Shown here one piece after another: positions 1 through 9,685 of a DNA stretch of 64,000 bases. Under the pieces are notes generated by a model. That model had not been told where the DNA came from and did not search any database. It saw nothing but the letters and a program-made list of their open reading frames with translations. Within the stretch, counting starts at the first letter, position 1. Every line of letters begins with the position of its first letter. A program made the translations under genes and the position numbers. This DNA comes from Burkholderiaceae bacterium (lineage in GTDB: Bacteria > Pseudomonadota > Gammaproteobacteria > Burkholderiales > Burkholderiaceae_E): NCBI GenBank assembly GCA_023954045.1, contig JAMLIR010000008.1:84594-148593 (forward strand). Reading direction: 5' to 3'.

Positions 1-694
1 CGGTGTCGTCGAACGGCTGCACCGCGTGGACCAGCTCGAAGTCGCCGTTGGCCTCGACCGCGCGCATGAACGCGTCGGTGACCGCCACCGACATGTTGAA
101 GTTCGACAGCGAGCCGTCGTTCTTCGCGTTGATGAACTCCTCGACGTCCGGGTGGTCGACGCGCATCACGCCCATCTGGGCGCCGCGGCGCGAGCCGGCC
201 GACTCGAGGGTCTCGCACGACTTGTCGAACACCCGCATGTAGGAGACCGGGCCGGAGGCGCGCGACAGCGTCCCCTTGACCAGCGCGCCGCGGGGCCGGA
301 TCGACGAGAAGTCGTAGCCGACGCCGCCGCCGCGACGCATCGTCTCGGCGGCTTCCTGCAGCGCCGCGTAGATGCCGGGCGTCCCGTGTTCGTCGTGGCC
401 CCAGACCGCGTCGCCGATCGGCTGCACGAAGCAGTTGATCAGCGTCGCCCGGATGTCGGTGCCGGCCGCCGAGTTGATCCGTCCGGCGGGGACGAAGCCG
501 TTCTCCATCGCCCAGAGGAATTCGCCCTGCCAGTGCTGCTGGCGCTCGGCGGGCTCGACCGACGCGAGGGCGCGTGCCACTCGCACCCGGATGTCCCGCG
601 CGGTGCGCTCGTCGCCCTTGGCGTACTTCTCGCACAGGACGTCGACGGTGACTTCCTGTTCGGGCAGGGCGGCAAGCAGGTCTTCGATTTTCAT
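1..694 (-). CDS. nrdJ: Adenosylcobalamin-dependent (class II) ribonucleotide reductase, N-terminal part
   Basis: The first 231 codons of a gene read leftwards and cut by the window edge; it starts at the ATG complementary to 692-694 ([14 protein letters not shown]...). It contains the segment [20 protein letters not shown], which carries the first redox-active cysteine in the NCFVQP context typical of class II reductases, followed by a glycine-rich [19 protein letters not shown] stretch. Class II enzymes reduce ribonucleotides with a B12 radical and need no oxygen, so the enzyme suits aerobic and anaerobic DNA synthesis. It diverges from ftsH across a 142-bp intergenic region that holds an FNR-like site. 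The catalytic C-terminal part lies outside the window, so class II is assigned from the N-terminal motifs only. Confidence 0.88.
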   Translation of the reverse strand, partial: MKIEDLLAALPEQEVTVDVLCEKYAKGDERTARDIRVRVARALASVEPAERQQHWQGEFLWAMENGFVPAGRINSAAGTDIRATLINCFVQPIGDAVWGHDEHGTPGIYAALQEAAETMRRGGGVGYDFSSIRPRGALVKGTLSRASGPVSYMRVFDKSCETLESAGSRRGAQMGVMRVDHPDVEEFINAKNDGSLSNFNMSVAVTDAFMRAVEANGDFELVHAVQPFDDT

Positions 695-768
695 CGGCGG
701 GGTTCCGGTGAGGCGGGTGGAGGGCGGGGCAATGTTCGATTCTAGCGCCGCCGGGCGCCCGCGCGGGC

Positions 769-782
769 TTAATCCGTATCAA
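769..782. promoter_or_regulatory. FNR/ANR-like box between nrdJ and the ftsH operon
   Basis: TTAATCCGTATCAA matches the FNR/ANR consensus TTGAT-N4-ATCAA at 9 of 10 defined positions. It lies in the divergent nrdJ/ftsH intergenic region, 54 bp before the ftsH start, in DNA otherwise rich in G and C, so chance occurrence is unlikely. Three related sites are found before other operons of this island. Binding is inferred. Confidence 0.5.
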
Positions 783-836
783 GACAGCGACGTCAGGGTC
801 GGCGAGAATAGGGGCCCCGTCCGGCCACCCCGATCG

Positions 837-2669
837 ATGCAGAAGCACGTCCAATGGAACGTCTGGTACGTGATCGTCGCGGTTCTCGCGGTGATTGCGT
901 TCAACGACGCGTTGCGCTCCTGGCGCGAGGTCCAGCCGCTCGCCTATAGCGAGTTCCTGGCCCAGCTCGACGCCGGCAACGTCGATGAGATCCGCGTCTC
1001 GAGCGACCGGATCGAGGGCACGCTGAAGCGCCCGCTGCCCGACGGGCGGGCCCGCTTCGTGACGGTTCGCATCGACCCGGAGCTCGCCGACAGCCTGGCG
1101 CACCACCAGGTCAAGTTCAGCGGCGTCATCGAGAGCACGCTGCTGCGCGATGTGCTCGGCTGGGTGATCCCGGCGCTGCTGTTCTTCGGGCTGTGGTCGT
1201 TCCTGCTGCGCCGCTTCGGCGAGCGCGGTGGCATCGGCGGCGGCCTGATGTCGATCGGGCGCAGCAAGGCCAAGGTCTACGTGGAAACCGGCGTCGGCGT
1301 CACGTTCGCCGACGTCGCCGGCGTCGACGAGGCGAAGGAAGAATTGCGCGAGGTGGTCGGCTTCCTGAAGGACCCGCAGCGCTACGGGCGGCTCGGCGCG
1401 CGGATCCCGAAGGGCATCCTGCTCGTCGGCCCGCCGGGCACCGGCAAGACCCTGCTGGCGCGGGCGGTCGCCGGCGAGGCCGGCGTGCCGTTCTTCTCGA
1501 TCAACGGCTCCGAGTTCGTCGAGATGTTCGTCGGTGTCGGCGCGGCGCGGGTGCGCGACCTGTTCGAGCAGGCGCGCCAGAAGGCGCCCGCGATCATCTT
1601 CATCGACGAGATCGACGCGCTGGGCCGCGCGCGCGGCGCCTTCGGCGGCTTCGGCGGCCACGACGAGAAGGAACAGACGCTGAACCAGCTGCTGGCCGAG
1701 ATCGACGGCTTCGATCCCAGCGCCGGCGTCGTGCTGCTGGCCGCGACCAACCGGCCCGAAATCCTCGATCCCGCGCTGCTGCGGGCCGGACGCTTCGATC
1801 GGCAGGTCCTGGTCGACCGGCCCGACCGCGTCGGGCGCGTGCAGATCCTGAACGTGCATCTGAAAAAGGTGCGACTGGACCAGGACGTCGACCCCGAAAA
1901 GATTGCCGCCCTCACGCCGGGCTTCACCGGCGCCGACCTCGCGAACCTGGTGAACGAGGCGGCGCTGCTCGCCACGCGGCGCGGTCGCGAGGCGGTGCGG
2001 CTCGAGGACTTCACCGGCGCGGTCGAGCGCATCGTCGCCGGCCTCGAGAAGAAGAACCGCCTGCTCAACCCCGAGGAGCGCCGCATCGTCGCGTACCACG
2101 AGATGGGGCACGCGCTGGTCGCCTGCGCGCTGCCGGGCGGCGACGTGGTGCACAAGGTGTCGATCATCCCGCGCGGCGTCGGCGCGCTCGGCTACACGAT
2201 CCAGCGGCCGACCGAGGATCGCTTCCTGATGCAGCGCGAGGAGCTGATGAACAAGATGGCGGTGCTGCTCGGCGGTCGCGCGGCCGAATCGCTGGTGATC
2301 GGCGAGCTGTCGACCGGGGCGGCCGACGACCTGGCCAAGGTCACCGACATCGCGCGCACGATGGTCACGCAGTACGGGATGGAGCCGACGCTCGGGCACC
2401 TGGTCTACGAGGCGCCGCGCTCGCCGTGGCTGGCGACGCCGCAGTGGCCGACCGAAGGCCCGCGCTATTCCGAGGAGACCGCGCAGCGCATCGACGCGGC
2501 GGTGCGCAACCTCGTCGAGCAGGCGTTCGAGCGCAGCACGTCGGTCCTGCGCGCGCAGCGTGCGCGGCTCGAAGCCGGCGCCGCGCGACTGCTCGAGCGC
2601 GAGACGCTGAACGAAGATGACCTGCGCGCGCTGATGCGCGAGATTGCCGCGACGGAGCCGACCCGATGA
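837..2669 (+). CDS. ftsH: FtsH-family ATP-dependent zinc metalloprotease (paralogue)
   Basis: A 610-aa membrane-anchored AAA+ protease that unfolds and degrades proteins at the inner membrane. Two N-terminal membrane segments (about residues 7-22 and 105-120) flank a short periplasmic domain. Walker A GPPGTGKT begins at residue 198, followed by Walker [13 protein letters not shown] and the second region of homology. The zinc site is HEMGH at residue 421, where most FtsH proteins have HEAGH; both histidines and the glutamate remain. The ATG at 837 was chosen because hydrophobic FtsH-like sequence begins there; the frame is open further upstream but reads through nrdJ antisense. The stop overlaps the Lon-like start by 4 bp (ATGA), so the two are translationally coupled. 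The setting suggests a stress paralogue rather than the housekeeping copy, which in this group normally sits next to rlmE (rrmJ). Confidence 0.93.
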   Translation: MQKHVQWNVWYVIVAVLAVIAFNDALRSWREVQPLAYSEFLAQLDAGNVDEIRVSSDRIEGTLKRPLPDGRARFVTVRIDPELADSLAHHQVKFSGVIESTLLRDVLGWVIPALLFFGLWSFLLRRFGERGGIGGGLMSIGRSKAKVYVETGVGVTFADVAGVDEAKEELREVVGFLKDPQRYGRLGARIPKGILLVGPPGTGKTLLARAVAGEAGVPFFSINGSEFVEMFVGVGAARVRDLFEQARQKAPAIIFIDEIDALGRARGAFGGFGGHDEKEQTLNQLLAEIDGFDPSAGVVLLAATNRPEILDPALLRAGRFDRQVLVDRPDRVGRVQILNVHLKKVRLDQDVDPEKIAALTPGFTGADLANLVNEAALLATRRGREAVRLEDFTGAVERIVAGLEKKNRLLNPEERRIVAYHEMGHALVACALPGGDVVHKVSIIPRGVGALGYTIQRPTEDRFLMQREELMNKMAVLLGGRAAESLVIGELSTGAADDLAKVTDIARTMVTQYGMEPTLGHLVYEAPRSPWLATPQWPTEGPRYSEETAQRIDAAVRNLVEQAFERSTSVLRAQRARLEAGAARLLERETLNEDDLRALMREIAATEPTR

Positions 2670-5029
2670 CCCGACTGTCCCCCGAGCAGTTGCTGCGCCG
2701 CTGGCCGGCCGAGGCGTTCGACTTCGAGTCGACCGCCGCGCTCGAGCCACTCGAGGCCGCGGTCGGCCAGCACCGCGCGCTCGAGGCGCTGGAGCTGGCC
2801 GTCGGGGTCGGGCAGCCGGGCTTCAACCTGTTCGTCGTCGGCGCCCCCGAGACCGGCCGTTTCGAGGCGACGATGCGCCGCATCAGGGAGCTCGCCGCGG
2901 CCATGCCGGTTCCCGATCGCTGGTGCTACGTCAACAACTTCCACGACCCGGTCCGGCCGGCGGCGCTGCGTCTCCCGGGCGAGGCGGGCGCGCGGCTGCG
3001 CGACGACATGCGCCAGCTCGTCGAGGAACTGCGCACCGCGATCCCGGCGGTGCTCGAGAGCGACGAGTACCGCTCGCGCGTCGAGCAGATCGAGGCGCAC
3101 TTCGCGTCGCTGCAGGAGCAGGCGTTCGGCGAGCTGGTCGACGACGCGCAGCGCCAGGGGATCGCGCTGCTGCGGACGCCGGCCGGTTTCTCGTTCGCGC
3201 CGGCGCGCGAAGGCGAGGTCATGCCGCACGAGGAGTTCGAGAAGCTGCCGGCCGCCGAGAAGGAGCGCATCGCGCAGGCGATCCGCGCGCTGCAGGAGAA
3301 ACTCGAGCGGATCCTGCGCCAGGCGGTCGGCTGGCGGCGCGAGCATCGCGACGAGATGAAGAAGCTCAACCGCGAGGTCACGACGTTCGCGGTCGGCCAC
3401 CTGGTCGACGACCTGCTGCGCAAGTACGTCGCGCTCCCCGACGTCGTCGCCTACCTCGAGGCGGTCGCGAAGGACGTGGTCGAGAACGCCGACATCTTCC
3501 GCGCGCCGGCCGAAGGCGCGCAGGGACCGTCGCTGCAGGCCGACGAACTGCCGCCGCTGCGCCGCTACCAGGTCAACCTGCTCGTCGAGGACGGTGCGAG
3601 CGGCGCGCCGGTCGTCAGCGAGGAGAACCCGACGTTCCAGAACCTGATCGGGCGCGTCGAGCACGTCGCGCGCTTCGGCGCGCTGATGACCGACTTCGGC
3701 CTGATCCGCCCGGGGGCGCTGCACCGCGCCAACGGCGGCTACCTGCTGCTGGACGCGCGCAAGCTGCTGATACAGCCGCTCGCCTGGGAGGCGCTCAAGC
3801 GCACGCTGCTCACCCGCGAGATCCGCGTCGAGTCGCCGGCGCAGCAGTACGGGCTGATCAGCACCGTGTCGCTGGAGCCGCAGCCGATCCCGCTGGACGT
3901 GAAGGTGGTGCTGTTCGGCGACCGGATGCTGCACATGCTGCTGCAGGCCTGGGACCCGGAGTTCGTCGAGCTCTTCAAGGTCGACGCCGACTTCGAGGAC
4001 GACATCGTCATCGACGACGCCTCGCTGCCGACCTACGCGCGGCTGATCGCCACGCTCGCCCGCGAGGCGAAGCTGCCGCCTCTGGGGGCCGACGCCGTCG
4101 CCCGCGTGATCGAGCACGCCGCGCGCGACGCGGGCGACCGCGGCCGCGTCACGCTGCACGTGCACCGCCTGCGCGACCTGGTCGCCGAGGCTGCCTACCA
4201 GGCGCGACGCAACGGGCGCGAGCGCATCGGCCGCGACGATGTGCAGGCCGCGCTCGACGCGCGCCGCGAACGCACCGGGCGCGTGCGGCGGCGCCTGCAG
4301 GACCAGATCCTCGAGGGGACGATCCTGATCGACACGGCGGGCGCGCGCCCGGGGCAGATCAACGGGCTCTCGGTCTACGTGATGGGCGAGACCGCGTTCG
4401 CGCAGCCCACCCGGATCACCGCGACGACGCGCATCGGCGAAGGCAACCTGATCGACATCCAGCGCGAGGCGTCGCTCTCGGGGGCGATCCATTCGAAGGG
4501 GGTGATGATCCTCTCGGCCTTCCTCGCTTCGCGCTACGCCGCCCGGCAGGCGTTCGCGCTCAACGCGAGCCTGGCGTTCGAGCAGACCTACGGGCCGATC
4601 GACGGCGACAGCGCGTCGCTGGCCGAGCTGTGCGCGATCCTCTCGTCGCTCGCCGGCATTCCGATCCGTCAGGTCTGGGCGGTGACCGGCTCCGTCGACC
4701 AGTCGGGCAACGTCCAGGCGATCGGGGCCGTCAACGAGAAGATCGAGGGTTTCTACGACATCTGCGCCGCGCGCGGCCTCGACGGCCGCCACGGCGTGCT
4801 GATCCCGGCAAGCAACGTGCGCCACCTGATGCTGCGCGAGGACGTCGTCGAGGCGGTCCGCGCGGGCAAGTTCTCGGTCCACGCGGTCGCGAGCGTCGAC
4901 GAGGCGATCGCGCTGCTCACCGGCCGCGACGACGTCGACGCGGTGGTGCGCGCGCGGGTGGCCGAGCTCGGCAAGCTGCGCCAGAAGATCCTCGCGCCGG
5001 CGCAGCGCAACCGCCAGCCGCGCAGTTGA
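2666..5029 (+). CDS. Lon-like AAA-family ATP-dependent protease
   Basis: A 787-aa protein of the Lon-related AAA_32 family (the LonB/YcbZ-like group). The C-terminal third is a Lon protease domain: the nucleophile is S649 in DGDSAS and the dyad lysine is K692 in NEKIEGF, 43 residues apart, the same spacing as S679-K722 in E. coli Lon. The family motif HRANGGYLLLDA is present. The N-terminal P-loop reads GAPETGRF (residues 59-66) and lacks the Walker A lysine, so ATP use is uncertain. A charged, probably coiled-coil region lies around residues 110-230. It starts inside the ftsH stop codon and is followed 16 bp later by a Usp-like gene; the trio looks like a proteolysis and stress operon. Confidence 0.87.
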   Translation: MTRLSPEQLLRRWPAEAFDFESTAALEPLEAAVGQHRALEALELAVGVGQPGFNLFVVGAPETGRFEATMRRIRELAAAMPVPDRWCYVNNFHDPVRPAALRLPGEAGARLRDDMRQLVEELRTAIPAVLESDEYRSRVEQIEAHFASLQEQAFGELVDDAQRQGIALLRTPAGFSFAPAREGEVMPHEEFEKLPAAEKERIAQAIRALQEKLERILRQAVGWRREHRDEMKKLNREVTTFAVGHLVDDLLRKYVALPDVVAYLEAVAKDVVENADIFRAPAEGAQGPSLQADELPPLRRYQVNLLVEDGASGAPVVSEENPTFQNLIGRVEHVARFGALMTDFGLIRPGALHRANGGYLLLDARKLLIQPLAWEALKRTLLTREIRVESPAQQYGLISTVSLEPQPIPLDVKVVLFGDRMLHMLLQAWDPEFVELFKVDADFEDDIVIDDASLPTYARLIATLAREAKLPPLGADAVARVIEHAARDAGDRGRVTLHVHRLRDLVAEAAYQARRNGRERIGRDDVQAALDARRERTGRVRRRLQDQILEGTILIDTAGARPGQINGLSVYVMGETAFAQPTRITATTRIGEGNLIDIQREASLSGAIHSKGVMILSAFLASRYAARQAFALNASLAFEQTYGPIDGDSASLAELCAILSSLAGIPIRQVWAVTGSVDQSGNVQAIGAVNEKIEGFYDICAARGLDGRHGVLIPASNVRHLMLREDVVEAVRAGKFSVHAVASVDEAIALLTGRDDVDAVVRARVAELGKLRQKILAPAQRNRQPRS

Positions 5030-5045
5030 GGCGGGTGTTCCGGCG

Positions 5046-5804
5046 ATGAGCGACACGACTTCGGCCGCGCGGATCTGGATCGCCGTCGACGCGCTCGACC
5101 GTTGCGCCGACGTGCTCGAGGCGGTGAGCAGGCTGGCGACGGGGCGGGCGGTCGAGCTCGCGGGGCTGTTCGTCGAGGACGCCGACCTGCTGCGCCTGGC
5201 GGGCTGGCCGACCGCGACCGAGACGCGCGTGTTCGAGACTTCGCTTCGACCGGTCGGCGGCGCCGAACTCGAGCGGGCGCTGCGCGCGCAGGCGCTCGCG
5301 CTGCAGCGGCGCCTCGACGCGCTGGCACGCTCGATCGGGGTTCCCTGGTCGTTCCGCACGGTCCGCGGGCGGGTGGTCCAGCAGGCGCTCAGCGTCGCCG
5401 AAGGGGGCGACTGGATCGTGCTGGCGAGCGCCGCCAACGCGTTGCGCCTGACGCTGCGCCAGACGGCGCTGCAGGTGCGCCCGGTGATCTGGCTGCTGCC
5501 CGAGGACGTCGAAGGCCTCGAGCGGTTGCTCGCGGCCGCCGAGGGCTACGATCCCCGGGGCGCCGCGGAGCGCCGGCTGGTGCTGCCGCAGGACGCGGCG
5601 CGCGCGGCGGAGCTGCGCGCGTCGCCCCGTGCCGTGGCCGGCGCGTTACGGATCGCGCCCGAGTCCGGCCTGATGGCGCGCATCGCTTGCGGGCCGGGGG
5701 TTCCCGGCGACCTCGTGCTGATGACGCGCGAGTCGGGCGCCGCCGATCCGCAGCGACTCGGGCGGTTGCTCAGGCGCGGCGCCGCGCCGCTCGCGCTGGT
5801 CTGA
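5046..5804 (+). CDS. UspA-like protein, third gene of the ftsH-lon operon
   Basis: A 252-aa soluble protein with no signal peptide. Residues about 10-150 resemble a universal stress protein fold: an opening beta strand (RIWIAVDALDRC), a long helix, and SFRTVRGRVVQQALSVAEGG followed by DWIVLASA, which resembles the Usp 'aDLivlGs' segment. The Usp ATP-binding glycine motif is not obvious. The C-terminal 100 residues are arginine- and alanine-rich and I recognise no domain there. It lies 16 bp behind the Lon-like gene on the same strand. The product call rests on fold-like pattern and company; an unrelated conserved hypothetical is possible. Confidence 0.55.
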   Translation: MSDTTSAARIWIAVDALDRCADVLEAVSRLATGRAVELAGLFVEDADLLRLAGWPTATETRVFETSLRPVGGAELERALRAQALALQRRLDALARSIGVPWSFRTVRGRVVQQALSVAEGGDWIVLASAANALRLTLRQTALQVRPVIWLLPEDVEGLERLLAAAEGYDPRGAAERRLVLPQDAARAAELRASPRAVAGALRIAPESGLMARIACGPGVPGDLVLMTRESGAADPQRLGRLLRRGAAPLALV

Positions 5805-5819
5805 GGGCGCGGCCGCCGC

Positions 5820-6305
5820 TCAGCCGGCCCGCGAGGGGCCGCGGTCGATCCGGTCCGCCAGCTCGCCCACCGAGGCCGAGACCGAGTTTGCCTGCTGCTC
5901 GACGACGATCCTGACCTGCTCCTCGAGCGCGTCGAGCCGGCCGCGCAGCGCAGCGTCGAGTTCGACCTGGCGCGTGGCCTGGCGCGCGAACTCGCCTTCG
6001 AGGAAGCCGCGAAGCTCGGTGAATCGCGAGGCCTCGGCCTGGTCGGCCAGCTGGCGCTGGGCCTGCAGCTCCTTGCCATGGCGGCGCGTCTCGAGCAGTC
6101 CCGACATCTGCAGGTAGACGATGTAGCCGAGGAACAGCACCGTCACCGCGACGATGAAGCCGAGCATCACGACGCCGAGCGGCGCCTGCACGTCGGCGAA
6201 CGCCAGCGACAGGGCCGTCGGGGCGTTGAGCACGGTCCAGTTGACCAGCACGAACGCGGCGAGGGCGCCGAACACGAGCACGAACAGCAGCGAACGCAGG
6301 GTCAT
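5820..6305 (-). CDS. LapA/DUF1049-like inner-membrane protein
   Basis: 161 aa with two N-terminal membrane helices (about residues 5-25 and 42-65) in the arrangement of the LapA/DUF1049 family, whose members help assemble the envelope. A charged, probably coiled-coil cytoplasmic tail of about 90 residues (RHGKELQAQRQLADQAEASR onwards) follows; it is longer than in typical LapA. The gene is convergent with the Usp-like gene, 15 bp from its stop. Confidence 0.6.
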   Translation of the reverse strand: MTLRSLLFVLVFGALAAFVLVNWTVLNAPTALSLAFADVQAPLGVVMLGFIVAVTVLFLGYIVYLQMSGLLETRRHGKELQAQRQLADQAEASRFTELRGFLEGEFARQATRQVELDAALRGRLDALEEQVRIVVEQQANSVSASVGELADRIDRGPSRAG

Positions 6306-6596
6306 CGAAGTGCTCCGGGCCGGGTACGGGTCCGATTCAACGCGATGAGGGCGCCGATGTCAAAGCGGGTGGCTTCGTGCGATGCACTGCGCGGGCAAAG
6401 TCGCGGCCGTCGGCCGCGCCCTTGCTGATACCGTCGTGGCGTTCGCAGGCAACGGCCCCGTCCTCGATGCGTGCGCCACCCGAGGCCGCCCGCAACCCGC
6501 CGCCCGCCCGGCCCGCTGCCGAACGCCGCGACGCGCCGCGTCAACGAAGTGAGCGCAGGAACGGACGGGTCCGGGTCTCGTCGACCTGCCGACGAC
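6306..6596. other. Noncoding gap between dctM and the LapA-like gene
   Basis: No convincing gene. The only structure I see is a GC hairpin at 6402-6418 (CGCGGCC, loop GTC, GGCCGCG) with no U-rich tail. The region should hold the promoter of the LapA-like gene and the 3' end of the TRAP transcript. Confidence 0.4.
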
Positions 6597-7880
6597 TCAG
6601 TAATGCAGCGCGCGAGGCAGCCACAGCGCGAGATCCGGCACCGCGATGATCGCCACCAGCACCAGCAGCATCGCGAACACGAACCAGATCACCCACGGCA
6701 CCGTCTGCTCCATCCGCACGCCGGCGAGCCGCGACGACACCATCAGGTTGACCGCCATCGGCGGCGTGAACTGGCCGATCGCGACCATGTAGGTGAGCAG
6801 CACGCCGAACCACACCGGATCCCAGCCGAAGCCCTTCATCAGCGGCAGCAGCAATGGGACGAAGATCAGGAAGATCGAGATCCCGTCGAGCACCATGCCG
6901 ACGCCGAGCAGCACCACGACGATCGCCGCGAGCGCCCAGCCGCTGCCCATGCCGCTGTCGAGGATGCTCCGTGCCAGCGGATCGACGATGCCCAGCGTGC
7001 TGACCGCGTAGGCGAAGATGCTGGCGAGCGCGACCACCATCATGATCACGCCGGAGATCTCGGAGGCCTCGACGAAGATCCCGACCAGGTCGCGCGGGCG
7101 GATCGTCCGATAGACGACCATGCCGACGAACAGCCCGTAGGCCACCGCGACGACGGCGGCTTCGGTGGGGGTGAACCAGCCGGCGCGCATGCCGCCGAGG
7201 ATCAGCACCGGGGCGAACAGGCCCCAGGTCGCTTCGCGCAATGCCCGCAGGAACGGCGGCCGCGGCTGGGCGCCTTCGCCGGCGCCGAAACCGTGCCGCC
7301 GCGCCATCCAGACTGCAGGCACGATCAGCGCGAGGCCGGCGAGCACGCCCGGCACCATGCCGGCTGCGAACAGCGCCGGGACCGACGCGCCGGGCACCAT
7401 CACCGAGTAGACGATGAACGCGATCGACGGCGGGATCAGGATGTCGGTGGCGGCCGCCGCGCCGATGACGCTGGCCGAATAGGCCGGCGGGTAGCCGGCG
7501 CGCGCCATCGCGGCGAGCATCACGCCGCCGACGGCTGCCGCGTTGGCGGGGCCCGATCCCGAGATGCCGCCCAGGAACATGGCGACGCCGATCGCCACCA
7601 TCGGCAGCATGCCGGGTCCGCGACCGACGATCGCGAGCGCGAAATTGACCAGCCGCTGCGCGACGCCGGAGCGATCGAAGATCGAGCCGACCAGCACGAA
7701 CATCGGCAGCGCGAGGAGCGGGTATTTGGCGATGCCGGCGTAGAAGTTGTTCGGGATCGACAGCCATCCGAGGTCGGCCAGGCCGATGCCGACCGCGCCC
7801 GCCAGCATCAGCGCGACGCCGATCGGCACGCCGGCGAGCATCAGCACGGCGAACGCGACGAAGATCGCGACCCCGATCAT
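6597..7880 (-). CDS. dctM: TRAP transporter large permease (DctM family)
   Basis: A 427-aa very hydrophobic protein with roughly 12 membrane segments, starting MIGVAIFVAFAVLMLAGVPIGVALMLAG as DctM proteins do. The conserved PLLALPMFVLVGSIF and GISGSGPANAAAVGGVM regions are present. It is the channel subunit that couples sodium or proton flow to uptake of a carboxylate delivered by DctP. The ATG at 7878-7880 overlaps the dctQ stop (ATGA); longer in-frame starts read into dctQ and are rejected. Confidence 0.93.
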   Translation of the reverse strand: MIGVAIFVAFAVLMLAGVPIGVALMLAGAVGIGLADLGWLSIPNNFYAGIAKYPLLALPMFVLVGSIFDRSGVAQRLVNFALAIVGRGPGMLPMVAIGVAMFLGGISGSGPANAAAVGGVMLAAMARAGYPPAYSASVIGAAAATDILIPPSIAFIVYSVMVPGASVPALFAAGMVPGVLAGLALIVPAVWMARRHGFGAGEGAQPRPPFLRALREATWGLFAPVLILGGMRAGWFTPTEAAVVAVAYGLFVGMVVYRTIRPRDLVGIFVEASEISGVIMMVVALASIFAYAVSTLGIVDPLARSILDSGMGSGWALAAIVVVLLGVGMVLDGISIFLIFVPLLLPLMKGFGWDPVWFGVLLTYMVAIGQFTPPMAVNLMVSSRLAGVRMEQTVPWVIWFVFAMLLVLVAIIAVPDLALWLPRALHY

Positions 7881-8413
7881 CGCGGCGCACCCCTCAGGTG
7901 GCGCACCAGCAGTTGCGCGCCGCGCGCCGCGATCAGCAGCGCCAGCAGCGGCAGCCAGATCGTGTACCACCACTGGGGCACGCCGATTCCCGGCGAGGTC
8001 ACGTCGTAGCGGTAGTCGTCCCAGAACAGCCGCAGGCCGAGCCCGAACAGCATCAGGAAGGCGAGCGTCGTCGCGAGCGCCGACAGGATGGCGAGGCGCC
8101 GCCGCCGCTGCGGCGAGCCGGACTCGAAGATCGCCTCGATGCGGATGTGGCGGTCGCGCACCACTGCGGCCGAGGCCGCGATCATCGCGAGCACCACCAT
8201 CAGGCTGACCGAGATTTCCTCGGTCCAGGCGAACGACTCGCTGGTGAAGTAGCGCGCGACGACGTTGGCGAACGTGATCAGCGCGAGCAGTGCCATCGCG
8301 GCCGCGCCGATCCAGTCCTCCGGCAGGCGTCGCGGCGCCTCGGCGCCGCTCGGGCCGCCGGCCGCGGGGTCGGGCGCTTCGGGCGCGTCTGGCGCTCGCG
8401 GGGCGTCGGGCAT
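7877..8413 (-). CDS. dctQ: TRAP transporter small permease (DctQ family)
   Basis: A 178-aa membrane protein with four predicted helices, beginning about residue 38 after a proline- and alanine-rich cytoplasmic leader. The DctQ signature NVVARYFTSESFAWTEEIS is clear. I place the start at the ATG at 8411-8413; a TTG further upstream (8473) lies inside the terminator hairpin that follows dctP and is unlikely. The dctM gene overlaps the end by 4 bp. Confidence 0.88.
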   Translation of the reverse strand: MPDAPRAPDAPEAPDPAAGGPSGAEAPRRLPEDWIGAAAMALLALITFANVVARYFTSESFAWTEEISVSLMVVLAMIAASAAVVRDRHIRIEAIFESGSPQRRRRLAILSALATTLAFLMLFGLGLRLFWDDYRYDVTSPGIGVPQWWYTIWLPLLALLIAARGAQLLVRHLRGAPR

Positions 8414-8456
8414 GACGGGCAGGGCGTCGGGATTCGAAGGACGAGGGCGCCGACCC

Positions 8457-8481
8457 AAAAAAAGGCCGGGCAAGCCCGGCC
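8457..8481 (-). terminator. Intrinsic terminator after dctP, before dctQ
   Basis: Read on the minus strand, GGCCGGG and CCCGGCC form a 7-bp GC stem with a CTTG loop, followed directly by seven T residues (A run 8457-8463). It lies 36 nt after the dctP stop and 44 nt before the dctQ start, so it probably reduces read-through and keeps the binding protein in excess over the membrane subunits. Confidence 0.85.
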
Positions 8482-8516
8482 TCGTGCGGCGTGCGGCCGG
8501 CTGGTCGGCTCGCCCG

Positions 8517-9563
8517 TCAGGCCTTCGCGCGCGCAGCGACCGCCGCCTCGGCGCGCTTGACGAGGTCGGCGCCGATCTGCTTCGCCCACTTGTCGTAGAC
8601 CGGCCTGACCGCCTTCTCGAAGGCGCCGCGCTCGGCGTCGCTGAGCTGGGTCACCTTGACGCCGAGCGCCTCGACCTCCTTGACCATCGACATGTCGCCG
8701 CGCGTGAGCCCCTTGCGCGCGATCGCCACCTCCTGCTTGCCCGCCTCGACGGCGGCGGCGCGCACGATCTCGCGGTCGGCCGGGGTGAACGAGTTCCAGA
8801 TGTCGCGGTTGACGACGAAGATCAGCGGGTCGGCGACGTAGTCCCACAGCGTCACGTACTTCTGCGCCAGCGTGTGCAGCTTCGCGGCGGTGAAGATGTG
8901 CAGCGGGTTCTCCTGGCCCTCGACGGCACCCGAAGCCAGCGCGGGCTGCGCGTCGGCCCAGCTCATCTGGGTCGGGTTCGCGCCCAGCGCGGTGAAGACG
9001 TCGTTGAAGATCGGCGAGCCGACGATGCGGAACTTCAGCCCCTTCATGTCGGCCGGCGTGCGGATCTCGTGCTTGGAGTTGGTCAGCTCGCGAAAGCCGT
9101 TCTCGCCCCAGCCGAGCGGCACGACGCCGGCCTTCTCGACGATCTGCAGGATCTGCTTGCCGACCGCGCCCTGCGTGAGCGCGTCGAGCCCGGCGTGGTC
9201 GCGGGCGAGGAACGGCAGCGAGAACAGGTTCAGCTCCTTGACCTGCGGGGACCAGTTGATCGTCGAGCCGAGCGCCATGTCGATCACGCCCTGGCGGATC
9301 GCCGAGAACTCGCGGGTCTGGTCGCCGTTGATCAGCGACACGCCCGGATAGAGCTTCATGTTGATGCGACCCTGGGTGCGCTCGCGCACCAGGTCGATCC
9401 AGATCTGCGCGCCCTTGCCCCACGGGAACGCGGTGGGCACCACCGTCGACACGCGGTATTCGGCCTTGTAGGCCTGCGCGCGCGCGGTGCCGGTGACGAC
9501 GAACGGCGCGGCGATCGCGGCGGAACCGGCGGCGCCGGCTTTGAGCAGGGTACGGCGATCCAT
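8517..9563 (-). CDS. dctP: TRAP transporter periplasmic substrate-binding protein (DctP family)
   Basis: 348 aa. The N-terminus MDRRTLLKAGAAGSAAIAAPFVVTGTARAQA is a signal with twin arginines and a probable AQA cleavage site, consistent with Tat export. The mature part has the DctP arrangement, including RTPADMKGLKFRIVGSP, the segment that binds the substrate carboxylate through its arginine. An AGGAG Shine-Dalgarno element lies just before the ATG at 9561-9563. The ligand cannot be told from sequence; acidic organic or keto acids are usual. It is the first gene of dctP-dctQ-dctM. Confidence 0.93.
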   Translation of the reverse strand: MDRRTLLKAGAAGSAAIAAPFVVTGTARAQAYKAEYRVSTVVPTAFPWGKGAQIWIDLVRERTQGRINMKLYPGVSLINGDQTREFSAIRQGVIDMALGSTINWSPQVKELNLFSLPFLARDHAGLDALTQGAVGKQILQIVEKAGVVPLGWGENGFRELTNSKHEIRTPADMKGLKFRIVGSPIFNDVFTALGANPTQMSWADAQPALASGAVEGQENPLHIFTAAKLHTLAQKYVTLWDYVADPLIFVVNRDIWNSFTPADREIVRAAAVEAGKQEVAIARKGLTRGDMSMVKEVEALGVKVTQLSDAERGAFEKAVRPVYDKWAKQIGADLVKRAEAAVAARAKA

Positions 9564-9685
9564 CTGGAAGCTCCTTCTCGTTCAGGTGTCTGGCGGGTGT
9601 CCGGTGCGAGGTCGGCCGCGCGCCCGCGAGCGCCGCCACCGCGCGTCAGCGCGACATTGTAGCGAAGCGCGTCGCGCGCGCGGCT

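Noticed and set aside
2465-5437. A 990-codon open frame on the minus strand opposite the Lon-like and Usp-like genes
   Set aside because: Shadow of GC-rich codon usage; no recognisable domain and the plus strand carries clear families.
6402-6418. GC hairpin as a terminator after dctM
   Set aside because: No U-tract on either strand and it lies nearly 200 bp before the dctM stop in the wrong place for termination.
8414-8473. A TTG start for dctQ at 8473
   Set aside because: It lies inside the terminator hairpin after dctP; the ATG at 8413 is better placed.
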